Notes: generated by a model not told the origin, from the sequence alone. Counted from the stretch's first letter, positions 17,397-26,261 are shown. The stretch: 64,000 nucleotides of DNA from an uncultured Lachnospiraceae bacterium (GCA_910578795.1 CAJTSD010000008.1:1-64000), one strand, 5' to 3'. Program-made: numbers and translations.

Positions 17397-17705
17397 CTAA
17401 CTATTTTTATTCTTTTGGTGTGCCGCAATTTTCGCCTTGATTTTATCCATGCCATCCACAAATACCAAAATCTCCGCCACAACCTCATACAACTCAGGCG
17501 GTATCATATCCCCAATCTGCAATTTGGAAAGCGTATCCGCAAGCTTATCATCCTTATGCACTGGAACCTCTGCCTGCTTAGCCTGCTCGATAATTTTCTC
17601 GGCAAGTGCACCGCGCCCCATCGCAATCACCCTCGGCGCACTGTCCGACGGGTCATATTCCAGCGCAACTGCCTGCTTTACTTTCTTATTTTTCTCCTCC
17701 GCCAT
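17397..17705 (-). CDS. FlhB-like C-terminal domain protein (YlqH type)
   Basis: A 102-residue soluble protein that matches only the cytoplasmic part of FlhB/EscU: AVALEYDPSDSAPRVIAMG, then PVHKDDKLADTL and IGDMIPPELYEVVAEIL. In full-length FlhB this region switches export specificity and cleaves itself at NPTH; here the site reads DPSD, so self-cleavage is not expected. The same pair (FliK-like gene, then FlhB-like gene) occurs downstream of rnhB in Bacillus as ylqG-ylqH. It may bind the export apparatus or compete with FlhB. Confidence 0.85.
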   Translation of the reverse strand: MAEEKNKKVKQAVALEYDPSDSAPRVIAMGRGALAEKIIEQAKQAEVPVHKDDKLADTLSKLQIGDMIPPELYEVVAEILVFVDGMDKIKAKIAAHQKNKNS

Positions 17706-17752
17706 TGTCTGTCACACTCCTCCATCATATAGGATCTATAGGAATCGCAAAT

Positions 17753-19693
17753 TTATGCCCTTGTGTCAAATGTCTGATAGCTGAGCACAGCGCTGCCCGC
17801 CGCCACCTGCTCCTCCATATGCTGCAGCACCGTTTTATCCTCGTCCTTTTCCAGCAGCATATTTTTACACCGGTATCCTTTCTTTTCAAGCCGCGCACTC
17901 AAATCGCCGATATGCTCTTCAACCAGCGCAATCGAATCCTCATCCAAATAAAACTTTGTTGTAACCTGACTTTTTTCTGTCTGTAATGCAATACTCACAT
18001 CAAGGGATCCGAGATAATCCATATCCAAATGTAAAAATGCCGTAAGCATTCCGTCCCTGCGTGCCATGTTCTTTTTATTTGTATACACATACAAATCGCC
18101 ATGTGCCTGCGAATTGCCAAGTTTTAGCGGCAGCTGTACGTAGTTAAACATCTGATTCATCTGATTGATAAATTCCACATTCTCGGCAAGATTCCCCATC
18201 GCCTTTGCCTGTGGCGCATTCGCCGACTGCGCGCCTGTCTGCGCCGCCTCGTTCATCAGCTTTGACAGCTGGCTTGATTCCCGTAAAAGCTTCTGATAAT
18301 ATTCCTCAATTTTTCCGTCCTTGGTAAGCTCTTCCGGCGTGAGCGTCCACTGCTTTTGCAGTCCGTCCTTCAACATACTTTTAAACGACTCCGAATGAAA
18401 AATTTTTGCCTTCTGCTCCGCCGTCAGATTTTTCCCAAGATCCGTATCCAGCAAAAGCTGCTTCATTTCCTTTATCCCGATTTTTCCGGTATTGATAAAA
18501 TGAATTACTTTATCCGGTACCTTATCAGACGGTTCTCCTTTGAGCAGGGCGACAAATTCCTTAACTGCCTCCCCTTGTGTGCCTTTTGCCGCGCCGCCGA
18601 CATTCGCTGACTGCGTCTGTCCTCCCTTCGTTTCACTTTCAGCAGCATTATTGACCTCATTGGTCAATCGCTTGCCTGCATCTTTATCCAAGGGCAGTTC
18701 TTCTCCTTTGGGCACCTGCTCCACGCTCTTATCCGGTGTCGTGTTTTCTATTCCTTTTGACAACCCATTCAGAATTACCTTAGTGCCTTCCTGAATTGCT
18801 TCGTTTCCTGTATTTGTAATGTTTGCTGCATTTGCAGTATTTGTCGTGTCCGTGGTATTCTGTCCATTTTGACCATTTTGACCGTTTTCTCCATCAATAA
18901 TCTCCGCCACAGCCCCGTTTTCAAGCACTCCTGTATTGGCGGCAGCACCTGTTTCCTGCGCATCTTCTCCACCCAAAAGCGCAAGGACCTGTTCCATAAA
19001 CTTTGCCCCGTTTTCAAGCGCTCCCGACGGAACACTTCCAAGCGGCGTACCTTCTCCTAGAATACTGTCAAACGTTTTTACAAGCTCGTCAGCTGCCGTC
19101 TTTACGCCGTCTAAAATCTTATGCTCCAAATTCTGATAGTTCTGCAGCTGTCTTGCATTCTCCTGCGTCACCGGAAGCTGCAGTTTATTGAGCTTTATGA
19201 TATTTGACAAGTCAATCTGCGTATTCTGCAATGCCAGCCGGTTATAAGTCATCAGCGTATTTTTATCAATCGACATTCCATTTTCAAGCAGCTTTGACAC
19301 AAGCTGTAAATTTTTTTCATTCACAGCCATATTTGCTGCACGAAGCGCCGCCTCCCCCACGCGAAGCATCTGCGCCCTGCCGTCATACACAGGCTTTAAC
19401 ACCACATGATTATCCTTATTTGACTGCACCTGCAAATTCATCACCTGACCCAGCGCAAGCTGCACGTCCCGTGCAAGCTTTGCCGTCATATACTGACCGT
19501 TTGCAAGCTGAATCTGCACGTCTTCTCCGTTTACCGAAGTAATCTCCCCCTGGAACGTGTCGCCCGGCTTTAACTGCGTCACGTCAACATTCTGCCCGCC
19601 TGCCACAGACGGCGCGCCTGATACACTGCCTGCATAGCCCGTTCCCACACTTCCCGTAAACCCACGCGAAAATCCTGACAAAAAGCTGTCCAT
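17753..19693 (-). CDS. FliK-like flagellar hook-length control family protein (YlqG type)
   Basis: A 646-residue protein with no transmembrane segment. The N-terminal part (about 40-100) is a beta-rich domain. The middle (about 270-370) is low-complexity, with NGQ tripeptide repeats and TNTAN runs, and the C-terminal part (about 540-630) resembles the FliK Flg_hook domain (LPLKLGNSQAHGDLYVY). FliK proteins measure hook length through a flexible N-terminal ruler and then contact FlhB. This version lies in the rplS-rnhB cluster with an FlhB-C-like partner, away from flagellar operons, as ylqG does in Bacillus. GGAGGG stands six bases before the ATG. Confidence 0.75.
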   Translation of the reverse strand: MDSFLSGFSRGFTGSVGTGYAGSVSGAPSVAGGQNVDVTQLKPGDTFQGEITSVNGEDVQIQLANGQYMTAKLARDVQLALGQVMNLQVQSNKDNHVVLKPVYDGRAQMLRVGEAALRAANMAVNEKNLQLVSKLLENGMSIDKNTLMTYNRLALQNTQIDLSNIIKLNKLQLPVTQENARQLQNYQNLEHKILDGVKTAADELVKTFDSILGEGTPLGSVPSGALENGAKFMEQVLALLGGEDAQETGAAANTGVLENGAVAEIIDGENGQNGQNGQNTTDTTNTANAANITNTGNEAIQEGTKVILNGLSKGIENTTPDKSVEQVPKGEELPLDKDAGKRLTNEVNNAAESETKGGQTQSANVGGAAKGTQGEAVKEFVALLKGEPSDKVPDKVIHFINTGKIGIKEMKQLLLDTDLGKNLTAEQKAKIFHSESFKSMLKDGLQKQWTLTPEELTKDGKIEEYYQKLLRESSQLSKLMNEAAQTGAQSANAPQAKAMGNLAENVEFINQMNQMFNYVQLPLKLGNSQAHGDLYVYTNKKNMARRDGMLTAFLHLDMDYLGSLDVSIALQTEKSQVTTKFYLDEDSIALVEEHIGDLSARLEKKGYRCKNMLLEKDEDKTVLQHMEEQVAAGSAVLSYQTFDTRA

Positions 19694-19724
19694 AAAAATC
19701 CCTCCATGTATCCTATCTTATGAT

Positions 19725-20489
19725 TTAGAGGTCCACAAAGTTTCCAATAAAAGTCTTTCTATGAATCGGCGACGGTCCGTATTTCTTCAACGCCTCAATA
19801 TGCACCGCTGCACCGTATCCCTTATTTTCGGCAAAACGGTATTCGGGATAAAGCTTATCATACTCCACCATCATCCTGTCCCTTGTAACCTTTGCCACAA
19901 TGCTTGCCGCCGCTATGGAAACGCTTTTTGCATCCCCTTTTACAATCGGCACCTGCCTGATATCGACATTCGGAATTGTCACCGCATCATTTAATAATAT
20001 ATCGGGTTTTACCCCGAGCCTGTTTATAGCTTCCCGCATCGCCTCATAGGTTGCCTGTAAAATATTAATCTCATCAATACGCGTATGCGGCACACAGCCT
20101 ACTCCCACGGCAACAGCCTCGTGCAGAATCACCGCATAAAGCTCCTCGCGCTTTTTTGCACTCAGCTGCTTCGAGTCATTGAGATAAAGAATCTGACAGT
20201 CCGCAGGCAGAATCACCGCACCGGCAACCACTGGTCCCGCAAGCGGTCCCCTGCCAGCCTCGTCAATGCCGCAGATATACCCGCACGCCGCATATTCCTG
20301 CTCATACTGCCTCATAATCTCAATGCGCTGCTTTTCTTTTTCCAGTGCCTCAATGCGCTTCCTTGCCCTTGTGACAAGAGCCTTTACGCCGCTTCGCGCG
20401 TCCTGTACATAGCATTCCACAAAAACAGGCAGCTCGCTTTCGTTTGCTGCCATCAATTCGTTTTTAATGTCTCCTATTTTTTTCTCCAT
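19725..20489 (-). CDS. rnhB: Ribonuclease HII
   Basis: A 254-residue cytoplasmic enzyme that cuts the RNA strand of RNA:DNA hybrids and single ribonucleotides in DNA. Residues 72-92 carry CGIDEAGRGPLAGPVV with the metal ligands Asp76 and Glu77. Other family blocks are NDSKQLSAKKREELY, DILLNDAVTIP, AASIVAKVTRDR and YGPSPIHRKTF. An N-terminal helical extension of about 70 residues precedes the catalytic core, as in other Firmicutes RNase HII. AAAGG lies seven bases from the ATG. The order rplS, rbgA, rnhB is conserved in Firmicutes. Confidence 0.96.
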   Translation of the reverse strand: MEKKIGDIKNELMAANESELPVFVECYVQDARSGVKALVTRARKRIEALEKEKQRIEIMRQYEQEYAACGYICGIDEAGRGPLAGPVVAGAVILPADCQILYLNDSKQLSAKKREELYAVILHEAVAVGVGCVPHTRIDEINILQATYEAMREAINRLGVKPDILLNDAVTIPNVDIRQVPIVKGDAKSVSIAAASIVAKVTRDRMMVEYDKLYPEYRFAENKGYGAAVHIEALKKYGPSPIHRKTFIGNFVDL

Positions 20490-20517
20490 TGTACTGCCTT
20501 TCCCCTTTACAGGTAAC

Positions 20518-21078
20518 CTACTGATGTTTCAATATACCAAATTTTGACAAAGGCCATATACGGATAAAAGCCCTTCCGATGATATCGTTCCTGTGAATAT
20601 TTCCCACCGAGGGATCCCTGCTGTCAGAGCTGTTATTCCTGTTGTCCCCCATTACAAAATACTCGTCATCACCAAGTTCGATCGGTTCAACCGCCCTGCC
20701 CGGGTTTTCAATGACCTCCCTGCCATAACTCTCCTCCAAAAGCTCCTCATTAATATAAATGTTTCCTTCCTCATCAATCCTGACAGTTTCCCCCGGCATC
20801 CCTATAATACGCTTTATATAATACGTTTCCTTATCATATTGAAAAGGAAAGACAATAATATCAAACCGCTCCGGATCTTTAAACCGATAGGAAATCTTAT
20901 CCACCAGCAGATGATCCTCATTGCTTAAGGTGCTCTCCATGCTGCCTCCGCTCACCTGTGTGCGCTGTCCGACATAAGTGACAATCAAATACGCGGCACA
21001 AAGTACCAGCAGAAGATAAATACTGGTACTTAAAAATTCTTTCATAATACTTTTAAATTTACTTTCCCCTTTTTCCAT
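20518..21078 (-). CDS. lepB: Signal peptidase I
   Basis: A 186-residue membrane-bound peptidase that removes signal peptides from Sec- and Tat-exported proteins. One N-terminal membrane helix (about 17-35) is followed by box B SGGSMESTL with nucleophile Ser46 and box D YYIKRIIGMPGE with the general-base Lys89. The GDNRNNSSDSRDP segment (box E) is intact. Its ATG lies one base after the rbgA stop, so translation is probably coupled. It is one of two signal peptidase genes flanking rbgA. Confidence 0.95.
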   Translation of the reverse strand: MEKGESKFKSIMKEFLSTSIYLLLVLCAAYLIVTYVGQRTQVSGGSMESTLSNEDHLLVDKISYRFKDPERFDIIVFPFQYDKETYYIKRIIGMPGETVRIDEEGNIYINEELLEESYGREVIENPGRAVEPIELGDDEYFVMGDNRNNSSDSRDPSVGNIHRNDIIGRAFIRIWPLSKFGILKHQ

Positions 21079-21079
21079 T

Positions 21080-21928
21080 TTACGGCATCTCCAATGTAAT
21101 TTTTCCTATTTTTCCAGCTCGAAAATCATCAACAATCATTGCTGACGCTTTCATTATATCAAGTTCTTCTCCTTTTAGAAAGCATTTTTTACTGATACAC
21201 ACGGATTTTATTGTATCATATGCATCCTGCCCTTCTGATACCTCTATTCCGTACCTTTTTTCAAGCAGCCCGGGATACTCCGCACGCAAAAAACGAATCA
21301 GCTCATATGCCAGCTCATCCAAATGAATAATCTCATCATTCATGGATCCAATCATCGCAAGACGTAGCCCGACTGTCTGATCCTCAAACTTCGGCCATAA
21401 AATTCCCGGCGTATCCAAAAGTTCAAGTCCCTTGTTCAGCCGAATCCACTGCTTCCCCTTTGTAACACCGGGCTTATTTCCGGTCTTTGCGCACGCTTTT
21501 CCCGCAAAAGAATTAATAAACGTCGATTTCCCGACATTCGGTATTCCTACTACCATTGCGCGTACCGGACGATTCAGGATACCGCGCTTTTTGTCACGCT
21601 CAATCTTTTCTTTACACGCCTGCTGCACCACACCCTGAATGGATTTTATGCCTGCGCCTGTCTTTGAATTCATCTCAAGGACATGAAAACCTTTATCCGA
21701 AAAATATTCCATCCACTTTTTATTTTTTCTCGTATCCGCAAGATCCGACTTATTCAGCAGAATGATTCTTGACTTATTTTTTCCAAGCTCATCAATGTCC
21801 GGATTTCGGCTGCTTAACGGTATTCGTGCGTCCACCAGTTCGATTACAAGGTCAATCAGCTTAATGTTTTCCTGCATCATCCGTTTTGCCTTCGTCATAT
21901 GCCCCGGATACCATTGATAATTTGCCAT
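21080..21928 (-). CDS. rbgA: Ribosome biogenesis GTPase RbgA (YlqF)
   Basis: A 282-residue GTPase needed for late assembly of the 50S subunit. It has the circularly permuted motif order typical of the family: G4 NKSD (about 58-61), then G1 GIPNVGKST (about 128-136) and G3 DTPG (about 173-176), after the N-terminal YQWYPGHMTKAKR. The C-terminal domain (about 210-282) binds rRNA. It is framed by two signal peptidase genes, and rplS is the first gene of the cluster. Confidence 0.96.
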   Translation of the reverse strand: MANYQWYPGHMTKAKRMMQENIKLIDLVIELVDARIPLSSRNPDIDELGKNKSRIILLNKSDLADTRKNKKWMEYFSDKGFHVLEMNSKTGAGIKSIQGVVQQACKEKIERDKKRGILNRPVRAMVVGIPNVGKSTFINSFAGKACAKTGNKPGVTKGKQWIRLNKGLELLDTPGILWPKFEDQTVGLRLAMIGSMNDEIIHLDELAYELIRFLRAEYPGLLEKRYGIEVSEGQDAYDTIKSVCISKKCFLKGEELDIMKASAMIVDDFRAGKIGKITLEMP

Positions 21929-21949
21929 AGCTGCTCCCTTCTATGCTTC

Positions 21950-22600
21950 CTATTCTATAAATCCAATATCACTGTCTCCCGATGCCATCTTAAACCATGC
22001 TTTCCCAATGATATATTCTTTCTTAACCGTTCCGATATTCGCCGAACGGCTGTCCTCACTGTTATTACAGTTATCACCAATCACAAAATATTCATCCTCG
22101 CCAAGTGTCACTTCATCTGCCAAAATACCAGGCTCCGCAATCCGATCGTTAAAATATTCCTCCACGCTCTCGCCGTTCACATACAAAATTCCGTTTTTTA
22201 TGTAAAGCGTATCTCCAGGAACGCCTACTACGCGTTTCACGTAATAATGCGATTTTTCATTGCCGTTTGGCAAAAACACCACTACATCGCCTTCCCGCGG
22301 AGACGACACACCATATACCACTCTGTTCAAGAATATCTTCTGACCGTTATAAAGGCTGGGCTCCATTGAAGATCCAATCACACTCGTTCTCATGCCCACA
22401 CAGAACATCGTCACAACAGCCACAAGCATTGACGCGAATATCCAAAAGATCCAACTCATAATTTCCCTGATAATTACAACATTAATCCTTTTCTTCTTTT
22501 GGTAAAAACTCAGTCCCTTTCTCCTCGCCACGATAAAAATCCTCTTTTTCTGCGCTCGTTTCCATTTGTAAAAACGGAGCCTGTTGCCAAGCTCCGTCAT
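21950..22600 (-). CDS. lepB: Signal peptidase I, second copy
   Basis: A 216-residue type I signal peptidase with an unusually basic N-terminus of about 45 residues before the membrane helix (about 48-70). Catalytic residues are Ser78 (VIGSSMEPSL) and Lys122 (YYVKRVVGVPGD); box E is GDNCNNSEDSRSA. It shares about the same core as the copy at 20518 but is clearly diverged. No strong ribosome site precedes the ATG at 22600, 17 bases after rplS; a GTG about 22 codons in, with AGAGG upstream, could be the true start and would remove part of the basic extension. Confidence 0.9.
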   Translation of the reverse strand: MTELGNRLRFYKWKRAQKKRIFIVARRKGLSFYQKKKRINVVIIREIMSWIFWIFASMLVAVVTMFCVGMRTSVIGSSMEPSLYNGQKIFLNRVVYGVSSPREGDVVVFLPNGNEKSHYYVKRVVGVPGDTLYIKNGILYVNGESVEEYFNDRIAEPGILADEVTLGEDEYFVIGDNCNNSEDSRSANIGTVKKEYIIGKAWFKMASGDSDIGFIE

Positions 22601-22616
22601 ATGAACTGATCAATTA

Positions 22617-22964
22617 TTATTTCACTAATTCCTTAACCTTTGCCCTCTTACCGACACGCTGTCTTAAGTAGTTCAATTTTGCACGTCTTACCTTACCGCG
22701 TCTTACCACTTCCACCTTCTCAACGTTCGGAGAATGCATCGGCCATGTCTTTTCAACACCGACACCGTTTGAAATCTTTCTTACCGTAAAGGTTTCTCTG
22801 TTGCTGCCGCCCTGAATCTTTAACACGGTACCTTCAAATACCTGTATTCTCTCACGGTTACCTTCTTTAATCTTACCGTGTACCTTTACCGTATCGCCGA
22901 CTCTGAAACTGTCAACATGTTCCTTTAACTGTTCTTTTTCGATTTCCCTAATAATTTCGTTCAT
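22617..22964 (-). CDS. rplS: 50S ribosomal protein L19
   Basis: A 115-residue ribosomal protein at the 30S-50S interface. It matches L19 over its full length: FRVGDTVKVHGKIKEGNRER, IQVFEGTVLKIQGG and the basic end KLNYLRQRVGKRAKVKE. GGAGG precedes the ATG. The gene heads the cluster that continues with lepB, rbgA, lepB, rnhB, ylqG and ylqH, with its own extended -10 promoter and an about 90-base leader that can fold into a hairpin resembling an rRNA loop. Confidence 0.98.
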   Translation of the reverse strand: MNEIIREIEKEQLKEHVDSFRVGDTVKVHGKIKEGNRERIQVFEGTVLKIQGGSNRETFTVRKISNGVGVEKTWPMHSPNVEKVEVVRRGKVRRAKLNYLRQRVGKRAKVKELVK

Positions 22965-23018
22965 TTGAATGCCTCCTTATTATTTCGACGTTCTTAATAC
23001 TTTATAATCATCTCTTTT

Positions 23019-23044
23019 AAATGACTCGTACTAGAGGACCATCT
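23019..23044 (-). promoter_or_regulatory. Leader hairpin of rplS with a sarcin-ricin-loop-like sequence
   Basis: In the minus-strand leader AGATGG and TCATTT pair (six pairs, with wobbles), then an inner CTC/GAG stem closes the loop TAGTAC. The loop region contains CTAGTACGAG (23025-23034), which is identical to a segment of the sarcin-ricin loop of 23S rRNA. L19 leaders are known autoregulatory elements in Firmicutes; I infer that this is such an element, with the rRNA similarity as a possible mimic of the binding site. No alignment was possible. Confidence 0.5.
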
Positions 23045-23063
23045 CTTTCTTCGCAACATTAGT

Positions 23064-23092
23064 AATTTACCACAAAATAATACAGATTGCAA
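23064..23092 (-). promoter_or_regulatory. Promoter of the rplS cluster
   Basis: TTGCAA (23087-23092) and TAAATT (23064-23069) on the minus strand with 17-base spacing and the extended -10 element TGG. Transcription would begin near 23057, which leaves an about 90-base leader. Confidence 0.6.
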
Positions 23093-23138
23093 GTGTTCCG
23101 TACTATTTTTCTGATTTTTTGTCGTCTGCCGATTTCTT

Positions 23139-23963
23139 TCATCGTGGCATACTGTTCAGGTCATAATAGAAAAGGTACTGTTGAAGAATGCCGCCGCAAT
23201 CATGATATTGTTCAAACGGAAATCCATTCGGATACTGCGCTGCAAGTACCTTATTAATATGCGTATCCTTTGGAAACGCTTCCATTTTATGAAGCGCAAA
23301 CAAACAGATGCAGTCCGCAACCTTTGTACCAACTCCGCATAGCTTCAAAAGCTCCCTGCTGGCATCGGGATAACGAAACGCAGAAAGCTTCTTCAAATCA
23401 ATTTCCTTGTGCAGCACAGCGCTGGACGTTTTCTGTATGTATCTGCTTCTATAGCCTAAATTACATGCCTGCAAATCCTCTATCGAAGCCTGCGAAAGCG
23501 CCTTTGGGGTCGGAAAATCATAATACGCCGTTCCATTTTCGGCAACCCTTTTTTCCCCGTATTTCTCACATAAAAGACGGATACATCTGCGTATTCTTTT
23601 GATATTGTTCTGTTGTGAAACGATAAAGGATATAATCATTTCCCATAAATCCTGTCTAAGAATCCGGATCCCTGAGCCAAAGGCTGCCGCAGACGTAAGG
23701 TAACTGTCCGCAGCATCAATGCGCCCTATCATTGCCGCATAGTCTGTTTCCATGTCAAAATAGGACTTCCATATGGTATCATAGTCCTCCTGTGTACAGT
23801 CAAAACAAATCTCATTTCCATTCTGAAACACTTCAAGATACTTGCCAAACGCCACAAGCCCTACTGCCTCTGCTTTTTCATTTTCAAGCAGATTCATCCG
23901 AAAACACTGACCCGACATACAGATTTGTGTTATGGAAAAATAATCCTTTGTTACCCGAACCAT
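23139..23963 (-). CDS. ogg: 8-oxoguanine DNA glycosylase/AP lyase (Ogg1-like)
   Basis: A 274-residue base-excision repair enzyme. The N-terminal Ogg domain (about 5-110) is followed by an HhH-GPD domain. The catalytic lysine is Lys122 (SQQNNIKRIRR). The hairpin-helix-hairpin is LCGVGTKVADCICLFAL (about 209-225), with the active-site Asp233 in FPKDTH. The pattern is that of eukaryote-type Ogg1 rather than bacterial MutM or MutY; such proteins are common in Clostridia. It removes 8-oxoguanine opposite cytosine. It starts five bases after the yebC stop, so the two genes are co-transcribed. Confidence 0.93.
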   Translation of the reverse strand: MVRVTKDYFSITQICMSGQCFRMNLLENEKAEAVGLVAFGKYLEVFQNGNEICFDCTQEDYDTIWKSYFDMETDYAAMIGRIDAADSYLTSAAAFGSGIRILRQDLWEMIISFIVSQQNNIKRIRRCIRLLCEKYGEKRVAENGTAYYDFPTPKALSQASIEDLQACNLGYRSRYIQKTSSAVLHKEIDLKKLSAFRYPDASRELLKLCGVGTKVADCICLFALHKMEAFPKDTHINKVLAAQYPNGFPFEQYHDCGGILQQYLFYYDLNSMPR

Positions 23964-23968
23964 AAATT

Positions 23969-24697
23969 TTATTCATCCCAATTATGATATACAGCCTGAA
24001 CATCATCGTCCTCATCAAGAAGATCAAGTGTTCTGTTTAATGACTTGATTGCATTTTCATCCGTAAGTTCCACATAATTTTGCGGAATCATTGTCACCTC
24101 TGCACTCGCCATTGTAATTTTGTTTTCTTCCAAAACCTTGTATACCGCATCAAAATCGTCAGGAGCTGTTATAACCTCAAAGCTGTCCTCTTCCTCCGAG
24201 AAATCCTCCGCACCTGCATCAAGCGCCGTCATCATCAGGTCATCCGCGCTCATGTCACACTCTTCCTTATCAATTATAATCTGCCCTTTTTTGTCAAACA
24301 TAAAGGAAACGCATCCCTGCGTGCCAATGCTTCCGTTTCCTTTTGTGAAGGCGCTTCTTACGTTCGCCGCAGTCCTGTTCTTATTGTCCGTAAGTGCCTC
24401 TACAATAATCGCAATGCCGTTTGGACCATATCCCTCATATGTAACATGCTCATAATTAACCGCATTCGCGTCGCCTGCCGCTTTTTTTATTCCGCGGTCA
24501 ATGGTATCATTTGGCATATTGTTTGCCTTTGCTTTTGCAATGACCTGCGCAAGCTTAAAATTGTTTGCCGGATCCGGTCCGCCTTCTTTTACTGCAACTG
24601 CAATCTCACGCCCTATAATCGTAAAAATTTTTCCCTTTGCTGCATCGTTTTTTTCTTTTTTGTGTTTAATGTTTGCAAATTTTGAATGTCCTGACAT
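23969..24697 (-). CDS. yebC: YebC/PmpR family protein
   Basis: A 242-residue protein with the fixed N-terminus SGHSKFANIKHKKEKNDAAKGK and the internal ANNMPNDTIDRGIKKA. YebC proteins were described as transcriptional regulators and more recently as helpers that relieve ribosome stalling, for example at proline runs. The C-terminal domain is acidic. It lies 28 bases downstream of the HlyC/CNNM gene and five bases upstream of ogg on one strand. The function is well supported at family level only. Confidence 0.95.
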   Translation of the reverse strand: MSGHSKFANIKHKKEKNDAAKGKIFTIIGREIAVAVKEGGPDPANNFKLAQVIAKAKANNMPNDTIDRGIKKAAGDANAVNYEHVTYEGYGPNGIAIIVEALTDNKNRTAANVRSAFTKGNGSIGTQGCVSFMFDKKGQIIIDKEECDMSADDLMMTALDAGAEDFSEEEDSFEVITAPDDFDAVYKVLEENKITMASAEVTMIPQNYVELTDENAIKSLNRTLDLLDEDDDVQAVYHNWDE

Positions 24698-24725
24698 CTT
24701 ATATTTCTCCTTTTTATCTTAATAT

Positions 24726-26096
24726 TTATTCTTTATCTTCCAAATCCGTCTGCACATCGTCAGCTGCCACTTTTGTCACAAGCACTGACTGTATGACATT
24801 TTTTTCAACCTTTAAAATCTTAAAATGGTACCCGCCAATCTCAAGCTCTGTATCTTCGTCCTCTTCCGGTATTCTGTCAAGCTTTGAAATCAGAAATCCG
24901 TTTAAGGTTTCAAATTCCGTTTCGCCAAAATCAATCTCGAAACGCTCCTGCAAATCCTCAAGCTTTGTCATTCCTTCTATGATATATTCGTTCTCGCCTT
25001 TTTCTTCGATATGGTTTTCTTCCGGATCATATTCATCCATGATGTTTCCAACAATCTCCTCAAGAATATCCTCCATCGTGACAAGACCTGATGTCTGCCC
25101 ATATTCATCCATTACGATAACCATCTGATTTTTTTCGGACTGCATACTCCGGAACAGGTCATCTATATTCTTGGTTTCCGGTACAAACACTGCCTCCCTG
25201 ATGAGTCCCTCAACACTTCCCACAGGACGGTTCAGTCCTTCATCTGAAGTATGTATGCGCATGGCATCCTTCAAATACAGTACCCCAACAATATGGTCAA
25301 GATTTTCCTCAAAAACGGGATATCTGCTATTGCTTTCCTTCAGCATAAAATTAAGCGCTTCCTTAAATGGCATTTGGCTGTCGATTGCCGTAATGTTATT
25401 TCTGTGCGTCATAATATCACTTGCTTCTTTATCGCCAAATTCAAATATATTTGTGATCATTTCAACTTCGCCTGCCTCAAGCACACCAAGCTCATGACCT
25501 TCATTCACCATGGAAATAATTTCCTCCTCTGTCACTTCATTTTGTTCATCAGAGGTCCGAAAACCCAAAAGCCGCAAAAACGCATTCGCAGAAACAGCGA
25601 TAATTCCTGTAAGCGGGTAAAGCGCCGTTCTTAGAAACTGAACGTATCTGATAAAGCGGTATGCCCAAACATCAGGATATCTCTGTGCCAGCTTCTTTGG
25701 AAACAGGATTCCAAATGTCAGTATAATATACATAAGGATAACGGTTGCCATAATAAGCGCAAGCCACTGAATCACATTCTCACGAAAACCGCTTAAAAGG
25801 GTAAGCCCCGAAAGCCATCCGGCAAATGATGCGGTCCATCGCGGAAGGAAAAAACAGCCCATGATGATATCAATCAGCGTAATAATCATTTGAATCGAAT
25901 TGACATAGACCGTGGCACGCACAATGATATTTTTCAAAAGAATGGATTTTTTGTCGTTTTCTTCCTCTGCCCTTCTCTCAATTTCTTTTTCATTCATTAA
26001 ATGAATTGCCTTATTAAAGCCTGTTAGAACCGCCTCAATAAAAAGTAATGCTAAAAATAAAATAATACGAAAGGCGGAAGTATCTCCATCGTCCAT
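24726..26096 (-). CDS. Hemolysin C/CNNM-family membrane protein with CBS domains
   Basis: A 456-residue protein: an N-terminal DUF21 transmembrane domain (about 1-190, with four hydrophobic helices), paired CBS domains (about 215-335), then a CorC_HlyC domain (about 360-440). Relatives export or regulate Mg2+/Co2+; MpfA in Staphylococcus is one. The in-frame TTG at 26105 is next to the GGAG site, so the ATG at 26096 (ten bases from it) is the better start. It appears to be the first gene of the yebC-ogg unit. A strong minus-strand terminator of the previous gene lies just upstream. Confidence 0.88.
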   Translation of the reverse strand: MDDGDTSAFRIILFLALLFIEAVLTGFNKAIHLMNEKEIERRAEEENDKKSILLKNIIVRATVYVNSIQMIITLIDIIMGCFFLPRWTASFAGWLSGLTLLSGFRENVIQWLALIMATVILMYIILTFGILFPKKLAQRYPDVWAYRFIRYVQFLRTALYPLTGIIAVSANAFLRLLGFRTSDEQNEVTEEEIISMVNEGHELGVLEAGEVEMITNIFEFGDKEASDIMTHRNNITAIDSQMPFKEALNFMLKESNSRYPVFEENLDHIVGVLYLKDAMRIHTSDEGLNRPVGSVEGLIREAVFVPETKNIDDLFRSMQSEKNQMVIVMDEYGQTSGLVTMEDILEEIVGNIMDEYDPEENHIEEKGENEYIIEGMTKLEDLQERFEIDFGETEFETLNGFLISKLDRIPEEDEDTELEIGGYHFKILKVEKNVIQSVLVTKVAADDVQTDLEDKE

Positions 26097-26145
26097 TAAA
26101 ACCAATCTCCTTTTTCAATCTGTTCCTGTATTTTATCAACAACAA

Positions 26146-26180
26146 AGGTGTAATCTGCATAAAATATGCAGACTACACCT
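26146..26180 (-). terminator. Rho-independent terminator of the pectate lyase gene
   Basis: A 15-bp stem (arms 26146-26160 and 26166-26180) with a five-base loop. On the minus strand the one imperfect position is a G:U pair, so the whole stem pairs, and the T-rich TTTGTTGTTG follows. On the plus strand the same position would be an A:C mismatch, so it favours termination of the minus-strand gene. A smaller ACAAAC/GTTTGT hairpin lies at 26242-26257. Confidence 0.7.
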
Positions 26181-26261
26181 AAATAATATAACATTACTGC
26201 CTCAAAACGTCAATATCTATCTCTGTTATTCAGCAATATTTACAAACATAAGTTTGTTTTC

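Noticed and set aside
18857..18892. Nine-base tandem repeats (NGQ coding)
   Set aside because: They are in frame in the low-complexity spacer of the FliK-like protein and need no other explanation.
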